Positions 45,277-53,891 of a stretch of DNA of 64,000 nucleotides are shown here, in pieces. Below the pieces are notes generated by a model. It was not told the DNA's origin. It saw only the letters and a list, made by a program, of their open reading frames with translations, and made no database searches. The first letter of the stretch is position 1. Each line of letters starts with the position of its first letter. The DNA is taken from contig NZ_WWGX01000043.1 of the NCBI RefSeq assembly GCF_009862265.1, positions 58,276-122,275 on the forward strand, written 5' to 3'. Source of the DNA: Streptomyces sp. SID8352 (GTDB lineage: Bacteria > Actinomycetota > Actinomycetes > Streptomycetales > Streptomycetaceae). The position numbers and the translations under genes were made by a program.

Positions 45277-46769
45277 CGTTCCCCCTCCCCGTCATGGAAC
45301 GCGGCGCCGTCCGGACCGCCCCGGGAGCGGCCGACGCGGAGGCCACCGGACCCCGCGCCACCGGGCCCGGTACCGCCCGACCTCCTGCCACCCGATCCGG
45401 TCCCGCCGGGGCCCGTTCCCCCGGGCCCCGTTCCCTCGGATCCTGTTCCCTCGGACCCCGTTCCCCCGGGTGGCGCGTGCAGCAGCACCACGGCCGCCCG
45501 GTGGCCCGACGCGTCCTCAACCTCCAGCCGCCACCCGGCCACCTCGACGTCGTCCCCTACCTCGGGGATGCGTCCCAGCTCGGCCGCGACCAGCCCGGCG
45601 ACCGTCTCGTACGGCCCCTCCGGCACCCGCAGCCCCAGGCGCGCGAGCCGGTCCACCCGGGCCGAGCCGTCGGCCCGGTACAGGGCACGGCCCCGTTCGT
45701 CCGCGCCGGCCGCGGCAAGCTCCGGGGTCTCGTGCGGATCGTGCTCGTCGCGCACCTCCCCGACGACCTCCTCGACGATGTCCTCCAGCGTGGCCACGCC
45801 CGCCGTGCCGCCGTACTCGTCGATCACCACGGCCATCGTGCGACGCCCGGAGAGCCGGTCGAGGAGCCGGTCGACGGTGAGCGTGCCCGGGACGAGCAGC
45901 GGCTCCCGCATCAGGTCCGCGACGGGGGTGAGGGGCCGCCGCTCGGCGGGCACCGCGAGGACGTCCTTGATGTGCACCGTGCCGACCACCGAGTCCAGCC
46001 CGCCCCGGTGCACCGGGAACCGGGACAGCCCCGTCGCCCGGGTCGCGTTCGCCACGTCCTCGCAGGTCGCGTCCGCGTCCAGGGCGACCACCTGGACGCG
46101 CGGGGTCATCACGTTCTCGGCGGTCAGGTCGGCCAGGTTGAGGGTGCGCACGAAGAGTTCGGCGGTGTCCGCCTCCAGCGCGCCCTCCTTGGCGGAGTGG
46201 CGGGCGAGGGCGGCGAGTTCCCGGGGGCCGCGCGCGGACTCCAGTTCCTCGGCGGGCTCCACCCCGAACCGCCGCACCACCCGGTTGGCGGTGTTGTTCA
46301 GATGGCCGATGAAGGGCCGGAACGCCGCGCTGAACCAGCGCTGGGGGCCGCCGACCCGCCGGGCCACCGCCAGCGGGGCGGAGATCGCCCAGTTCTTCGG
46401 CACCAGCTCGCCGACGATCATCAGGAAGACGGTCGACAGTGCGGTGCCCAGGACCAGGGCCAGCGAGGAGGCGAGCGAGGGCGACGCGCCGAGGGACTTC
46501 AGCGGCCCCGCGAGCAGCGCCGCCACCGACGGCTCCGCGAGCATGCCGACCACCAGATTGGTGACGGTGATGCCCAACTGCGCCCCGGAGAGCTGGAACG
46601 TCAGGTTCCGTACGCCCTTCAGCGCGCTGGCCGCGCCGCGTTCCCCCCGTTCGGCGGCCCGCTCCAGCTCGCCGCGTTCGACCGTGGTCAGGGAGAACTC
46701 GGCGGCGACGAACCCGCCGCACGCCAGCGAGAGCAGGATGGCCAACAGCAGCAGGAGCACCTCGGTCAT
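45273..46769 (-). CDS. CNNM/HlyC-CorC family protein with CBS and CorC domains, first of pair
   Basis: 498 residues. CNNM membrane domain (SLACGGFVAAEFSLTTVERGEL, LGITVTNLVVGMLAEPSV, IVGELVPKNWAISAP), two CBS domains (AENVMTPRVQVVALD ... VGTVHIKDVLAV and RTMAVVIDEYGGTAGVATLEDIVEEVVGEV), then the CorC_HlyC beta-domain. A 60-residue Gly/Ser/Pro tail follows, produced by a 15-base tandem repeat and typical of unstable C-termini. Probably a Mg2+/divalent cation efflux subunit. ATG at 46769. Confidence 0.92.
   Translation of the reverse strand: MTEVLLLLLAILLSLACGGFVAAEFSLTTVERGELERAAERGERGAASALKGVRNLTFQLSGAQLGITVTNLVVGMLAEPSVAALLAGPLKSLGASPSLASSLALVLGTALSTVFLMIVGELVPKNWAISAPLAVARRVGGPQRWFSAAFRPFIGHLNNTANRVVRRFGVEPAEELESARGPRELAALARHSAKEGALEADTAELFVRTLNLADLTAENVMTPRVQVVALDADATCEDVANATRATGLSRFPVHRGGLDSVVGTVHIKDVLAVPAERRPLTPVADLMREPLLVPGTLTVDRLLDRLSGRRTMAVVIDEYGGTAGVATLEDIVEEVVGEVRDEHDPHETPELAAAGADERGRALYRADGSARVDRLARLGLRVPEGPYETVAGLVAAELGRIPEVGDDVEVAGWRLEVEDASGHRAAVVLLHAPPGGTGSEGTGSEGTGPGGTGPGGTGSGGRRSGGTGPGGAGSGGLRVGRSRGGPDGAAFHDGEGER
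45396..45470. repeat. 15-base tandem repeat in the C-terminal coding end
   Basis: Units at 45411, 45426, 45441 and 45456 (consensus CCCCGTTCCCTCGGA/CCCCGTTCCCCCGGG) plus a poorer copy before them. Because the period is five codons the reading frame is kept, giving (S/P)(E/G)GTG-like repeats. Copy number is expected to vary between strains. Confidence 0.8.
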
Positions 46770-46839
46770 CGCCTCACCTCGGCTCCATGATCGGCCAGGT
46801 GGCCGGGGTCCGCTCGGTGTCGTGGGCCCGGATGCCGTC

Positions 46840-47295
46840 TCATGTGCCGGTGCGCACCGCCTCTCCGTCGGCCGGGGACAGCGGTCGCACCCAGCGCCGC
46901 CACCGCTCCTGCGGCGCATACCCGGCGGCCCGCCAGGCATGCTCGGCCCGTTCGTTGCGCACCAGCACCATGGCGTCCGCGCGACGCCCGCCGAGCCGGA
47001 CGAAGCGTTCCTCCGCGGCGGCCAGCAGGGAACTGCCGATGCCCCGGCGGCGGTGCTCGGGGTGGACCGCGAGCCGGTACAGGTGGCAGCGCCGGCCGTC
47101 GAAGCCCGCGATCACGGTGCCGAGCGGTGCGCCGCCGCGGTCGGCCAGGAGCAGGGACCCGGGGTCGCGGCCGATCAGGCGTTCCACCCCGGCGCGGTCG
47201 TCGCTGATGCTGGTGCCCGCGGCGGCCGTCTTCCAGAAGGCCGGTACGGCGTCCAGGTCGTCGGGGCCGGCAGGGTGTATGCGCAGTTCGCTCAT
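46840..47295 (-). CDS. GNAT family N-acetyltransferase
   Basis: 151 residues. A single GNAT domain: LYRLAVHPEHRRRGIGSSLLAAAEER is the acetyl-CoA-binding motif A (RxxGIG), and VLVRNERAEHAWRAAGY is the C-terminal motif B. It resembles RimI-like and small-molecule acetyltransferases; substrate unknown. Transcribed the same way as ogt, which ends 209 bases upstream behind a strong terminator, so it probably has its own promoter. Confidence 0.88.
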   Translation of the reverse strand: MSELRIHPAGPDDLDAVPAFWKTAAAGTSISDDRAGVERLIGRDPGSLLLADRGGAPLGTVIAGFDGRRCHLYRLAVHPEHRRRGIGSSLLAAAEERFVRLGGRRADAMVLVRNERAEHAWRAAGYAPQERWRRWVRPLSPADGEAVRTGT

Positions 47296-47460
47296 GCGGC
47301 GATCCCACCATTCGCGTCGGACGGCCCGTCCTGATTTCCGGTATGCGGACATCGGTGCACGACCGTGGCGCGCGAGCCGGACCGTGGGCCCGGGGGCCGG
47401 GGCCCGGAAGGCGGGCGGGGCCGGTTCCCGGGTGCAGGCGGGGGAGCGCGGGGGACGGCG

Positions 47461-47500
47461 GCCGCCGGGCCGGTGCGACGGACCGCACCGGCCCGGCGGC
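47461..47500 (-). terminator. very strong hairpin terminator downstream of ogt
   Basis: GCCGCCGGGCCGGTGC (47461-47476) pairs with its exact reverse complement at 47485-47500, loop of 8. It begins four bases past the ogt stop on the minus strand. The 16-bp perfect stem is the strongest hairpin in the window. Confidence 0.8.
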
Positions 47501-47504
47501 GGTG

Positions 47505-48047
47505 TCAGAACAGCCGTGAGGCGCTCTCCGCGTCGGGCTCCTCCAGGGCGAGCAGTGCCCGCTTGCGGGCCAGACCGCCCGCGTACCCGGTGAGGGAGCC
47601 GTCGGCGCCGACGACCCGGTGGCAGGGGACCAGCACGCAGAGCGGGTTGGAGCCCACCGCCCAACCGACGCGCTGGGCGAGGAGCGGATCACCGAGTCGG
47701 CGGGCGATGCCCCCGTACGTCGTGGTCCCGCCCCGGGGAACCGCGCCGACGAGGTCCCAGACGGCGTGCTGGAAGGTGTCGCCCTCCGCCGCGAGGGGCA
47801 GCGCGAACGCCGTGCGGCGCCGGGTGAGGTACTCCCGGAGCTGCGCCGACGCCTCGGCGAGCAGGGCGTCCTCCTGCTCCGCGACCGCGGGCCCGAAGGT
47901 CTCCCGGGCGGGCCGGCGGACGTGGTCCGCGAAGTACAGGCCGGTGAGGGCCGGGCCGCGGGCCACCACGGTGAGGGGGCCGAGCGCCGAGTCGGTGACG
48001 GTGTGCCGGGGGTCCGGCCGCCGGGCGTCCGTGAGGGGGATGTCCAT
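47505..48047 (-). CDS. ogt: methylated-DNA-[protein]-cysteine S-methyltransferase
   Basis: 180 residues. N-terminal Methyltransf_1N region (LGPLTVVARGPALTGLYFADH) and C-terminal alkyltransferase domain: FQHAVWDLVGAVPRGGTTTYGGIARRLG and the active site NPLCVLVPCHRVVGADGSLTGYAGGLARK with the acceptor Cys in PCHRV intact. It repairs O6-methylguanine and O4-methylthymine by irreversible transfer. It lies next to a glycosyltransferase at the edge of the SznE/SznF-type cluster. Because N-nitrosoureas methylate DNA, it could be a resistance gene; equally it may be a conserved housekeeping copy. Confidence 0.95.
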   Translation of the reverse strand: MDIPLTDARRPDPRHTVTDSALGPLTVVARGPALTGLYFADHVRRPARETFGPAVAEQEDALLAEASAQLREYLTRRRTAFALPLAAEGDTFQHAVWDLVGAVPRGGTTTYGGIARRLGDPLLAQRVGWAVGSNPLCVLVPCHRVVGADGSLTGYAGGLARKRALLALEEPDAESASRLF

Positions 48048-48177
48048 GGTGGTCCTGGGGGTGCGGGGAGAGGGGGACGGAGAAGGGAGGTACGGGGGAG
48101 ACGGAGGTACGGGGGACGGAGGTACGGGCAGGGCGGGCCGCCGGGGGACGCGTGTTCCCGGACGGCCGGACGGGTGC

Positions 48178-49407
48178 TCAGGCCCCGGCGAGGTGCGCGG
48201 CGTTCCGGTCGAGGCGGCCGAAGTCGGCGTCGCAGGGCCAGCTGCAGAATCCCGCGCGCTCGACCTCCTCGTAGAAGGGGGTGCCGTCGTCGCCCCGGTG
48301 GGCCGCCCGGTCGTGGTGGAGGTGGACCAGGGGGTCGCGGTGGCGGTCCATCGGGCCGTACCGTTCCGCGCGCCACACGAAGTCCTGGTCCTCGCCGCCC
48401 CAGCCGCAGAACCGCTCGTCCATGCCGCCGATCCGGGTGAACAGGTCCTCGCGCAGCCATACGCAGCCGCCGGGGGGCCGGCGCAGGTGGACGCCCCGCA
48501 GCCGCTCCTGGCCGGGCTCGGGCGCTCCTTCCAGACAGCGGGTGCGGACGGCCCGGACGCTGGCGGCGGGGTCGAGGAAGAGCAGGTCCTCGAAGGGCCA
48601 GTGGGCCTGGGTGCCGGGCCGCCGGAACCGCTCGACGGCGCGGGCGACGAAGTCGCGGTCGACCAGGATGTCCCCGTCCAGGACGCACACCAGCTCGGCG
48701 GGGCGCGCCCCGTGGACCACGCCGACGTTCACCGTCCAGGACTTGTTGAACCGGCCGGGGTCGGGTGCGAACACATGGCTGTCGCAGGCGGGGGCGAACA
48801 GGTCGCGGTGGCGGGGCACGGAGTCGCTCTCCACCACGACGACGCGGTAGCGCTCGCGGGGGTGCGACTGGTCCGCGAGCGCGTTGAGGACCGCCGCAAG
48901 GTTGCGGAGCCGTCCGGTGGCCCCGGCCGGGGCGCGGAACGGGATGACCACGGCGGCGTCCACGGGGTGGGTGTCGCGGTGCGGCGCGCCCGCGAGGGAG
49001 CCGAGCAGGGCGGCCGGGCCCGGGGCCTCCCCGGCGGGCTCGGCGAGGGCCGGGTCACCGGGCTGGACGATCAGCCGGGACAGCGACTCGGTGCGGGCGG
49101 CGGCGGCCCGCAGCCCGTCCACCGCCGGACCCCCGCCACCGGGGCCGCCCAGCAGTTCGGTGAGCCTGCCGGTGAGCGCCGCCGCGGCTGCGTCGTCGGC
49201 GGGGTCCTTGGCGAGCCGGTCTGCGGCGGCCCGGACCAGGGCGTCGTCCACGGCGCCGAGCGCCCGCGCGGCGGCGTGGTGGGCGTCGGCGGACCAGTCC
49301 CAGTAGTCGGGGGCGACCGCCCGTGAGACCGGGTCGTGGACCAGGACCAGGCTGCCGGTGAGCGCGGTGGCGAGCACGGCGGGGTCGGACGGGCGGGCGG
49401 CGGACAT
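48178..49407 (-). CDS. GT2-like glycosyltransferase with galactosyltransferase-type C-domain
   Basis: 409 residues from ATG 49407. About 150 N-terminal residues form a helical, Ala-rich domain. The GT-A core follows: AAVVIPFRAPAGATGRLRNL, VVVESDSVPR, the DxD motif VCVLDGDILVD, and GGMDERFCGWGGEDQDFVWR of the Glyco_transf_7C type. The metal-binding DGD and the WGGEDQ catalytic region are intact. It likely transfers a sugar from a nucleotide donor. Neighbouring HAD and MFS genes in the same direction suggest an arm of the cluster that makes or trims a sugar-bearing product (streptozotocin is a glucosamine conjugate); this link is inference. Confidence 0.85.
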   Translation of the reverse strand: MSAARPSDPAVLATALTGSLVLVHDPVSRAVAPDYWDWSADAHHAAARALGAVDDALVRAAADRLAKDPADDAAAAALTGRLTELLGGPGGGGPAVDGLRAAAARTESLSRLIVQPGDPALAEPAGEAPGPAALLGSLAGAPHRDTHPVDAAVVIPFRAPAGATGRLRNLAAVLNALADQSHPRERYRVVVVESDSVPRHRDLFAPACDSHVFAPDPGRFNKSWTVNVGVVHGARPAELVCVLDGDILVDRDFVARAVERFRRPGTQAHWPFEDLLFLDPAASVRAVRTRCLEGAPEPGQERLRGVHLRRPPGGCVWLREDLFTRIGGMDERFCGWGGEDQDFVWRAERYGPMDRHRDPLVHLHHDRAAHRGDDGTPFYEEVERAGFCSWPCDADFGRLDRNAAHLAGA

Positions 49408-49526
49408 GGCGGGCTCTCCCAGCGGTGTCGGACGGATGCGGTGGCACGGGGACCGGAGCCCCGGCGCCGCGGGGGCGGACCGGAGCGACCGGGCGGGGGA
49501 GCCGGTCCGGGCCCCGGCGGGCGGGA

Positions 49527-50198
49527 TCAGCCGGCGTCGGCCGTCCGGGCCCAGCGCACCGGCGTGAGGTCGGGCAGGATCAGGTCGGCCCGGGCGAGGT
49601 CGGCCGCGTCGTGCGTGGTGGTGAGGGCGACGCAGCGCAGACCGGCGGTCGAGGCGGCCCGCACTCCGGCCGGGGCGTCCTCGAAGGCGACGCCGTCGGC
49701 GGGGTGGACGCCGAGTGCCTCGCAGGCGGCCAGATAGCCCTGCGGGTCGGGCTTGCCGGCGCTCACGTCCTCCGCGGTGACGATGACCTGGAACAGCTCC
49801 GCGCCGCCCACATGGCCGAGCAGTTCCACCGCGTGCTCGCGCAGCCCGGAGGTGACCACCGCCAGCGGCACGCCCCGGCCGCTGAGGTCGGCGAGCAGTT
49901 CGGCGGCGCCCGGGACGGCGAACGGGGGCGGGCTGTCGGGACCCATCAGATAGCCGCAGGCCTCCTCGAAGAGTTCGTCGACGGTGTGCCCCGGGAAGCG
50001 GTGGACGTGGTCCGCGAGGGCCTCCTGCCCGCGTCGTCCGACGAAGGTCGCCAGCAGCGCGTCGTCGCAGGGCAGCCCGTGGGTGGTGAACAGGCGCGTC
50101 CACGCGGCACGGCTGCGGTGCTCGGTGGCCACCAGTGTGCCGTCCAGGTCGAACAGCGCGGCCTTGGCCTGGAGGTGGTGGAGTTCGGGCTTGGTCAT
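49527..50198 (-). CDS. HAD superfamily hydrolase (sugar-phosphatase/phosphoglucomutase type)
   Basis: 223 residues. HAD motifs: I FDLDGTLVATEH (nucleophile and acid/base Asp), II VVTSGLREHA (Ser/Thr), III GKPDPQGYL (Lys) and IV FEDAPAGVRAA (Asp). The helical C1 cap between motifs I and II fits sugar-phosphate phosphatases and beta-phosphoglucomutases. A sugar-phosphate substrate is therefore likely. Same strand and close spacing to MFS (49 bases) and glycosyltransferase genes. Confidence 0.9.
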   Translation of the reverse strand: MTKPELHHLQAKAALFDLDGTLVATEHRSRAAWTRLFTTHGLPCDDALLATFVGRRGQEALADHVHRFPGHTVDELFEEACGYLMGPDSPPPFAVPGAAELLADLSGRGVPLAVVTSGLREHAVELLGHVGGAELFQVIVTAEDVSAGKPDPQGYLAACEALGVHPADGVAFEDAPAGVRAASTAGLRCVALTTTHDAADLARADLILPDLTPVRWARTADAG

Positions 50199-50246
50199 GG
50201 CGGGTCCTTCGTGGGTCGTTCGTCGGTGGAGTGCCGGGACGGCCGG

Positions 50247-51884
50247 TCAGTCCGCGGAGGGGGTGGCCCGGCCGGGTGGCTCCTTGGTGGTGAACACCGC
50301 GGTGGCCGGACCGGTTGCGGCACCCGTGTTCCCCGGCCCGGGGAGCCCGTCGGCGCCGGGGTCCGCGGCCGCCGCCCCGCCGGAGGTCCCCGTTCCGCCG
50401 GAGACCTCCGTTCCGCCGACGGCACCCGCCCCGCCAGAGACCACCGCCCCGTCGGCGGCCGTCGCGCCCTCGTCGCCGGGAGCCGCGGCGACGGCCCGCA
50501 GCGCGGCGAGGGCGCACAGGGCGGTGATGACGGCGAGCCCGGCGCAGGTGAGCGTCCAGGCCATGGCGGGCCCGGCCCAGGAACTGCGGCCGAGCCACGG
50601 GTAGGCGGCCCCGAAGAGGGCGACGCCGGTGACCCCGACGACGGTGGACAGGGTGTTGACGGTGCCGCTGAGCGTCGCCGCGTAGCGGGGCGGGACGGCG
50701 GTGGTGAGCACGTTGAGCAGCGATGTGTGGGTGAGCCCGAGGCCGAAGCCGCCGACGCAGAGCACGGCGGTGAGCGGCCAGACGGCGGTGCCCGTACCGG
50801 CGGGCACGACGGGGGCGAGGGCGTAGGCGGCGGTGAGCAGGACGCAGCCGGCGAACGGGAGGAGGCGGGCGACGGACCGCGGGGACCGGCCGAGGACGGG
50901 ACCGGCGAGGCCGAAGGCCAGTACCCAGCCGAGCGGGACGAGCCCGGCCTGCCAGGCCGGGAGGCCGAGTTCCCGCTGGAGGTGCAGGGAGAGCAGGTAG
51001 AGCATGGCGATATAGGCCAGCGTGGTGCCCGCGTAGGCCGCCAGCGACCAGCGCACGATGGGGGCGGCGAGCGGGCGCAGGTCGAGCGCGGGCCGGCCGC
51101 CGCGGGCGATGACCCGGCGCTCGGTCCGCACGAGCTGGGCGGCCAGCGGCACGGCTGCGGCCAGCAGCACCCAGATCCAGTCGGGCCGCTCCAGGCTGAG
51201 CGGGATGAGGACCGCGAGGGTGGCGGCGGCGAGCAGCACGGTGCCGGGGACGTCGTTGTCGCGCCGCCCGGCGGGGGCGTCGGCCGGATCCGGGCGGTCG
51301 TGGGGGAGCAGGGCCACGCCCATCAGCAGCACCAGGACGCCGATGGGGCCGTTGAGGAGGAACACGGCACGCCAGCCGGTGCCGAGCAGGTCGGCGGAGA
51401 CGATGGTGCCGCCGAGTACCTGCCCGAGCGCGGCGCCGCCGGAGAGGGTGACGGCGTTCCAGCCCAGGGCGCGGGCACGGCCGGACCCGGTGAACCAGCG
51501 GTGGATGCCGACCAGGACCTGGGAGGTCATCAGGGCGGTCGCGGCGCCCTGGACGCAGCGGCCCGCGATCAGGACACCGGTCCCCGTGGCGAGTCCGCAG
51601 GCGAGGGAGGCGAGGGTGAACAGGGCGAGGCCCCACAGGTAGACCCGGCGCACCCCGTGGTGCTCGCCGAGCCGGGCCGCCGGGGCGAGGAGCACGGCGG
51701 AGCACAGCGCGTAGGAGGTGACCATGAGGGTCAGCTCGGAACTGCCCACGTCGAGGTCGGTGCTGATGGCGGGCGCGGCCAGATTGACGATCGCCAGGTC
51801 GATGTTGGCCATCGCCTGCCCGATCAGCAGGACCAGCAGGGCACTCCCGCCGGGTCCGGCGCGCCCGCCGGTGGTCGCTCGCAC
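50247..51884 (-). CDS. MFS transporter, DHA2 (14-helix drug efflux) type
   Basis: 545 residues from GTG 51884 with GGGGAGA upstream. About 14 membrane helices, beginning LLVLLIGQAMANIDLAIVNLAAPAI with the DHA2-type DxxIVNxAxP motif, then GRCVQGAATALMTSQVL (motif C-like region) and LGQVLGGTIVSADLLGTGWRAVFLLNGPIGV. The last 75 residues are a Gly/Ala/Thr-rich repeat tail. It probably exports a drug-like product by proton antiport. Position beside HAD and glycosyltransferase genes marks it as the exporter of this arm of the cluster; LysE at 60152 is a second exporter. Confidence 0.92.
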   Translation of the reverse strand: MRATTGGRAGPGGSALLVLLIGQAMANIDLAIVNLAAPAISTDLDVGSSELTLMVTSYALCSAVLLAPAARLGEHHGVRRVYLWGLALFTLASLACGLATGTGVLIAGRCVQGAATALMTSQVLVGIHRWFTGSGRARALGWNAVTLSGGAALGQVLGGTIVSADLLGTGWRAVFLLNGPIGVLVLLMGVALLPHDRPDPADAPAGRRDNDVPGTVLLAAATLAVLIPLSLERPDWIWVLLAAAVPLAAQLVRTERRVIARGGRPALDLRPLAAPIVRWSLAAYAGTTLAYIAMLYLLSLHLQRELGLPAWQAGLVPLGWVLAFGLAGPVLGRSPRSVARLLPFAGCVLLTAAYALAPVVPAGTGTAVWPLTAVLCVGGFGLGLTHTSLLNVLTTAVPPRYAATLSGTVNTLSTVVGVTGVALFGAAYPWLGRSSWAGPAMAWTLTCAGLAVITALCALAALRAVAAAPGDEGATAADGAVVSGGAGAVGGTEVSGGTGTSGGAAAADPGADGLPGPGNTGAATGPATAVFTTKEPPGRATPSAD

Positions 51885-52155
51885 ACTGTCTCCCCTCTGG
51901 ACGGCCTCCCGTCGGGGAGGCCCGCTTCACGGGGTGGAACACCGGCCGCCCCGGTCCGGTTGCGCCGGGCCCCGGCCGGCGGCACGCGACCGCGCCCACG
52001 GTATCCGGCCGTGGGGCGGGCCACCTCGGAGCCGTGAGGGGGGCGCCCCGGGGCCGTGAAGGCGGGGCACCCCACCGCACGGGGCACCGCACCACGCGGC
52101 ATCCCACGGCACCCCACTCCCCGCGCGCCGCACCGGACCGGCCGATGGGCCCGGG

Positions 52156-53631
52156 TCAGGCCGCCGCGGCGTCCAGGTCGAGGTCCCGGTAGGACGCGGC
52201 CCAGGGGAGGCGGGCCTCCAGCGCGGCGGAGGCGCGGATGACGAGGGCGTCCTCGCGTCGGCGGGCGGCGATCTGGAGGCCGACGGGGACGCCGTTGGCC
52301 GCCCGGCCGACCGGCACGGAGGCGGCGGGGCTGCCGATCAGGTTGAAGGGACTGGTGAGGGACCAGCCGACGAAGGGGTCGACGGCCTGGCCCTCGACGC
52401 TGCTGGGCCCGACGGTGTCGCGCCCGTCGGAGTTGGGGATGCCGGAGACGCAGTTCACCGGGCTGACCACGAGGGAGTACCGGTCGAAGAGTTCCTCGAA
52501 GGCGTACAGCACCCGGGTGCGCTTGAGGTCCTCCAGCCGGAACTCCACGGCGCCGAGCGCGTCGCCGACCCGGATGGAGTCGAGGTAGCCCCGGTCGATG
52601 GAGCCCGCGTAGTCGCCCAGCAGGTCGATGCCGTTCTCGCGGGAGATGGCGGCGGACTCGGCGTGGGCGACGGACAGGTAGCGGCGCCAGGTCGTGGTCA
52701 GCTCGGCGTGCGGCAGGGGCAGCCGGAAGTCGACCTCCTCGACCGTGGCGCCCGCGTCGCGCAGCGCGGGCAGCGCGGCCCTGACGGCGGCCTCGACCTC
52801 GGGCTCCACGGGGTAGCCGCCGAGGTCGGGGCTGTAGGCGACGGTGAGCCCGGTGAGGTCGCCGTGGAGTTCTTCGGTGAGCCGGCCGGCGGACGGGAAG
52901 GAGTACGGGTCGTAGGGATGGGCGCCGGACATCAGGTCGACGCCGAGGGCGGCGTCCGCGACGGTGCGGGCGAGGGGGGCGTAGCAGATCATCGGGTTGA
53001 GGCGGCGGAACGCGTTGGGCCTGGCCGGGACGGGGACCCGGCCGAAGGACGGCATCAGGGCGAAGACCCCGCAGAAGGCCGCGGGGACCCGCAGCGACCC
53101 CCCGCCGTCCGAACCCTGGGCGAGCGGCACCATGCCGGCGGCGACGGCGGCGGCGCTGCCGCCCGACGAACCCCCCGCGTTCATGGCCGGGTTGAAGGGG
53201 GTGGAGGCGGGGCCGTGGAGGGCGCTGTCGGTGGTGGCCTTGAAGCCGAACTCGGGGGTGTTGGTCTTGCCCACGACGATCGCCCCGGCCTCTTCCAGCC
53301 GCTCGACGCAGAGGACGGTCTCCTGCGGGACGTCCTCGGCGAAGACCAGGGAGCCCCGTCCCGTCCGGACGCCGGCCACGGGGTCGAGATCCTTCACCCC
53401 GATCGGCACCCCGTGGAGCGGACCCAGTTCTGCGCCCGCGGTGACGGCGCGCTCGGCGGCGGCGGCGCGCTCCAGGGCGCGTTCGGCGCAGACGGTCACG
53501 AAGGCGTTGACGGCGGGGTTGGTCTTCTCGATCCGGTCCAGCGCCGCTCGCACCGCCTCGACCGGGGAGACCTCCCGCCGGCGGACGGCCGCGGCGAGTC
53601 CGGTGGCGCTCAGTTCGGTGGTTTCGCTCAT
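52156..53631 (-). CDS. amidase signature family enzyme
   Basis: 491 residues. The Ser-cisSer-Lys triad is visible: Lys in HGVPIGVKDLD, first Ser in AGGSSGGSAAA, and nucleophile region QGSDGGGSLRVPAAFCG (GSDGGGS in place of the usual GTDTGGS). The amidase fold continues to VPVGLQIAARRREDALV. It hydrolyses or transfers a linear amide; in a nitrosourea pathway an amide-releasing step is conceivable (inference). ATG at 53631, divergent from the transposase-derived gene, sharing a 260-base promoter region. The downstream 270 bases to MFS contain GGCACCCCAC repeats and no gene. Confidence 0.93.
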   Translation of the reverse strand: MSETTELSATGLAAAVRRREVSPVEAVRAALDRIEKTNPAVNAFVTVCAERALERAAAAERAVTAGAELGPLHGVPIGVKDLDPVAGVRTGRGSLVFAEDVPQETVLCVERLEEAGAIVVGKTNTPEFGFKATTDSALHGPASTPFNPAMNAGGSSGGSAAAVAAGMVPLAQGSDGGGSLRVPAAFCGVFALMPSFGRVPVPARPNAFRRLNPMICYAPLARTVADAALGVDLMSGAHPYDPYSFPSAGRLTEELHGDLTGLTVAYSPDLGGYPVEPEVEAAVRAALPALRDAGATVEEVDFRLPLPHAELTTTWRRYLSVAHAESAAISRENGIDLLGDYAGSIDRGYLDSIRVGDALGAVEFRLEDLKRTRVLYAFEELFDRYSLVVSPVNCVSGIPNSDGRDTVGPSSVEGQAVDPFVGWSLTSPFNLIGSPAASVPVGRAANGVPVGLQIAARRREDALVIRASAALEARLPWAASYRDLDLDAAAA

Positions 53632-53863
53632 CTCACGCCTCGCACTGATTCGTCGGATGCCCCTTGTCGAGCCGGCGTGAGGGGGAACACCGGGCGCGGC
53701 CCCCCGGTTGCGGGCGGCACGGTCCCCGGCTCCCGGACTGCGGGCGGCGCGGGGCGCGACCGGGAGCCGGAGCGGGCGCCGGTGCCGTCCCGGCCTCCCC
53801 GGTGGGCGGCCCGGGGCGGGGTTACCGCACGCTGGGTGGTCGACTAGTGTCCTTGCGGAGTTC

Positions 53864-53877
53864 TAGGTCTAGACCTA
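53864..53877. promoter_or_regulatory. 14-base palindrome before the transposase-derived gene
   Basis: TAGGTCTAGACCTA is perfectly self-complementary and ends 14 bases before the ATG at 53892, with GGAG between. It overlaps the expected promoter/leader. The core GGTCTAGACC is identical to the centre of GntR/DasR-type dre sites, so a GntR-family regulator is a candidate binder. Confidence 0.6.
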
Positions 53878-53891
53878 TCGGAGATCCGGTC

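Noticed and set aside
48178..52107. 1309-codon open frame linking the glycosyltransferase to the MFS region
   Set aside because: Only the last 409 codons resemble a protein family; the rest lies out of frame over HAD and MFS genes with clear motifs.
51885..52155. GGCACCCCAC-type repeats between amidase and MFS as an attachment site or origin
   Set aside because: Short, imperfect and compositionally expected; no integrase, tRNA or DnaA-box pattern nearby.
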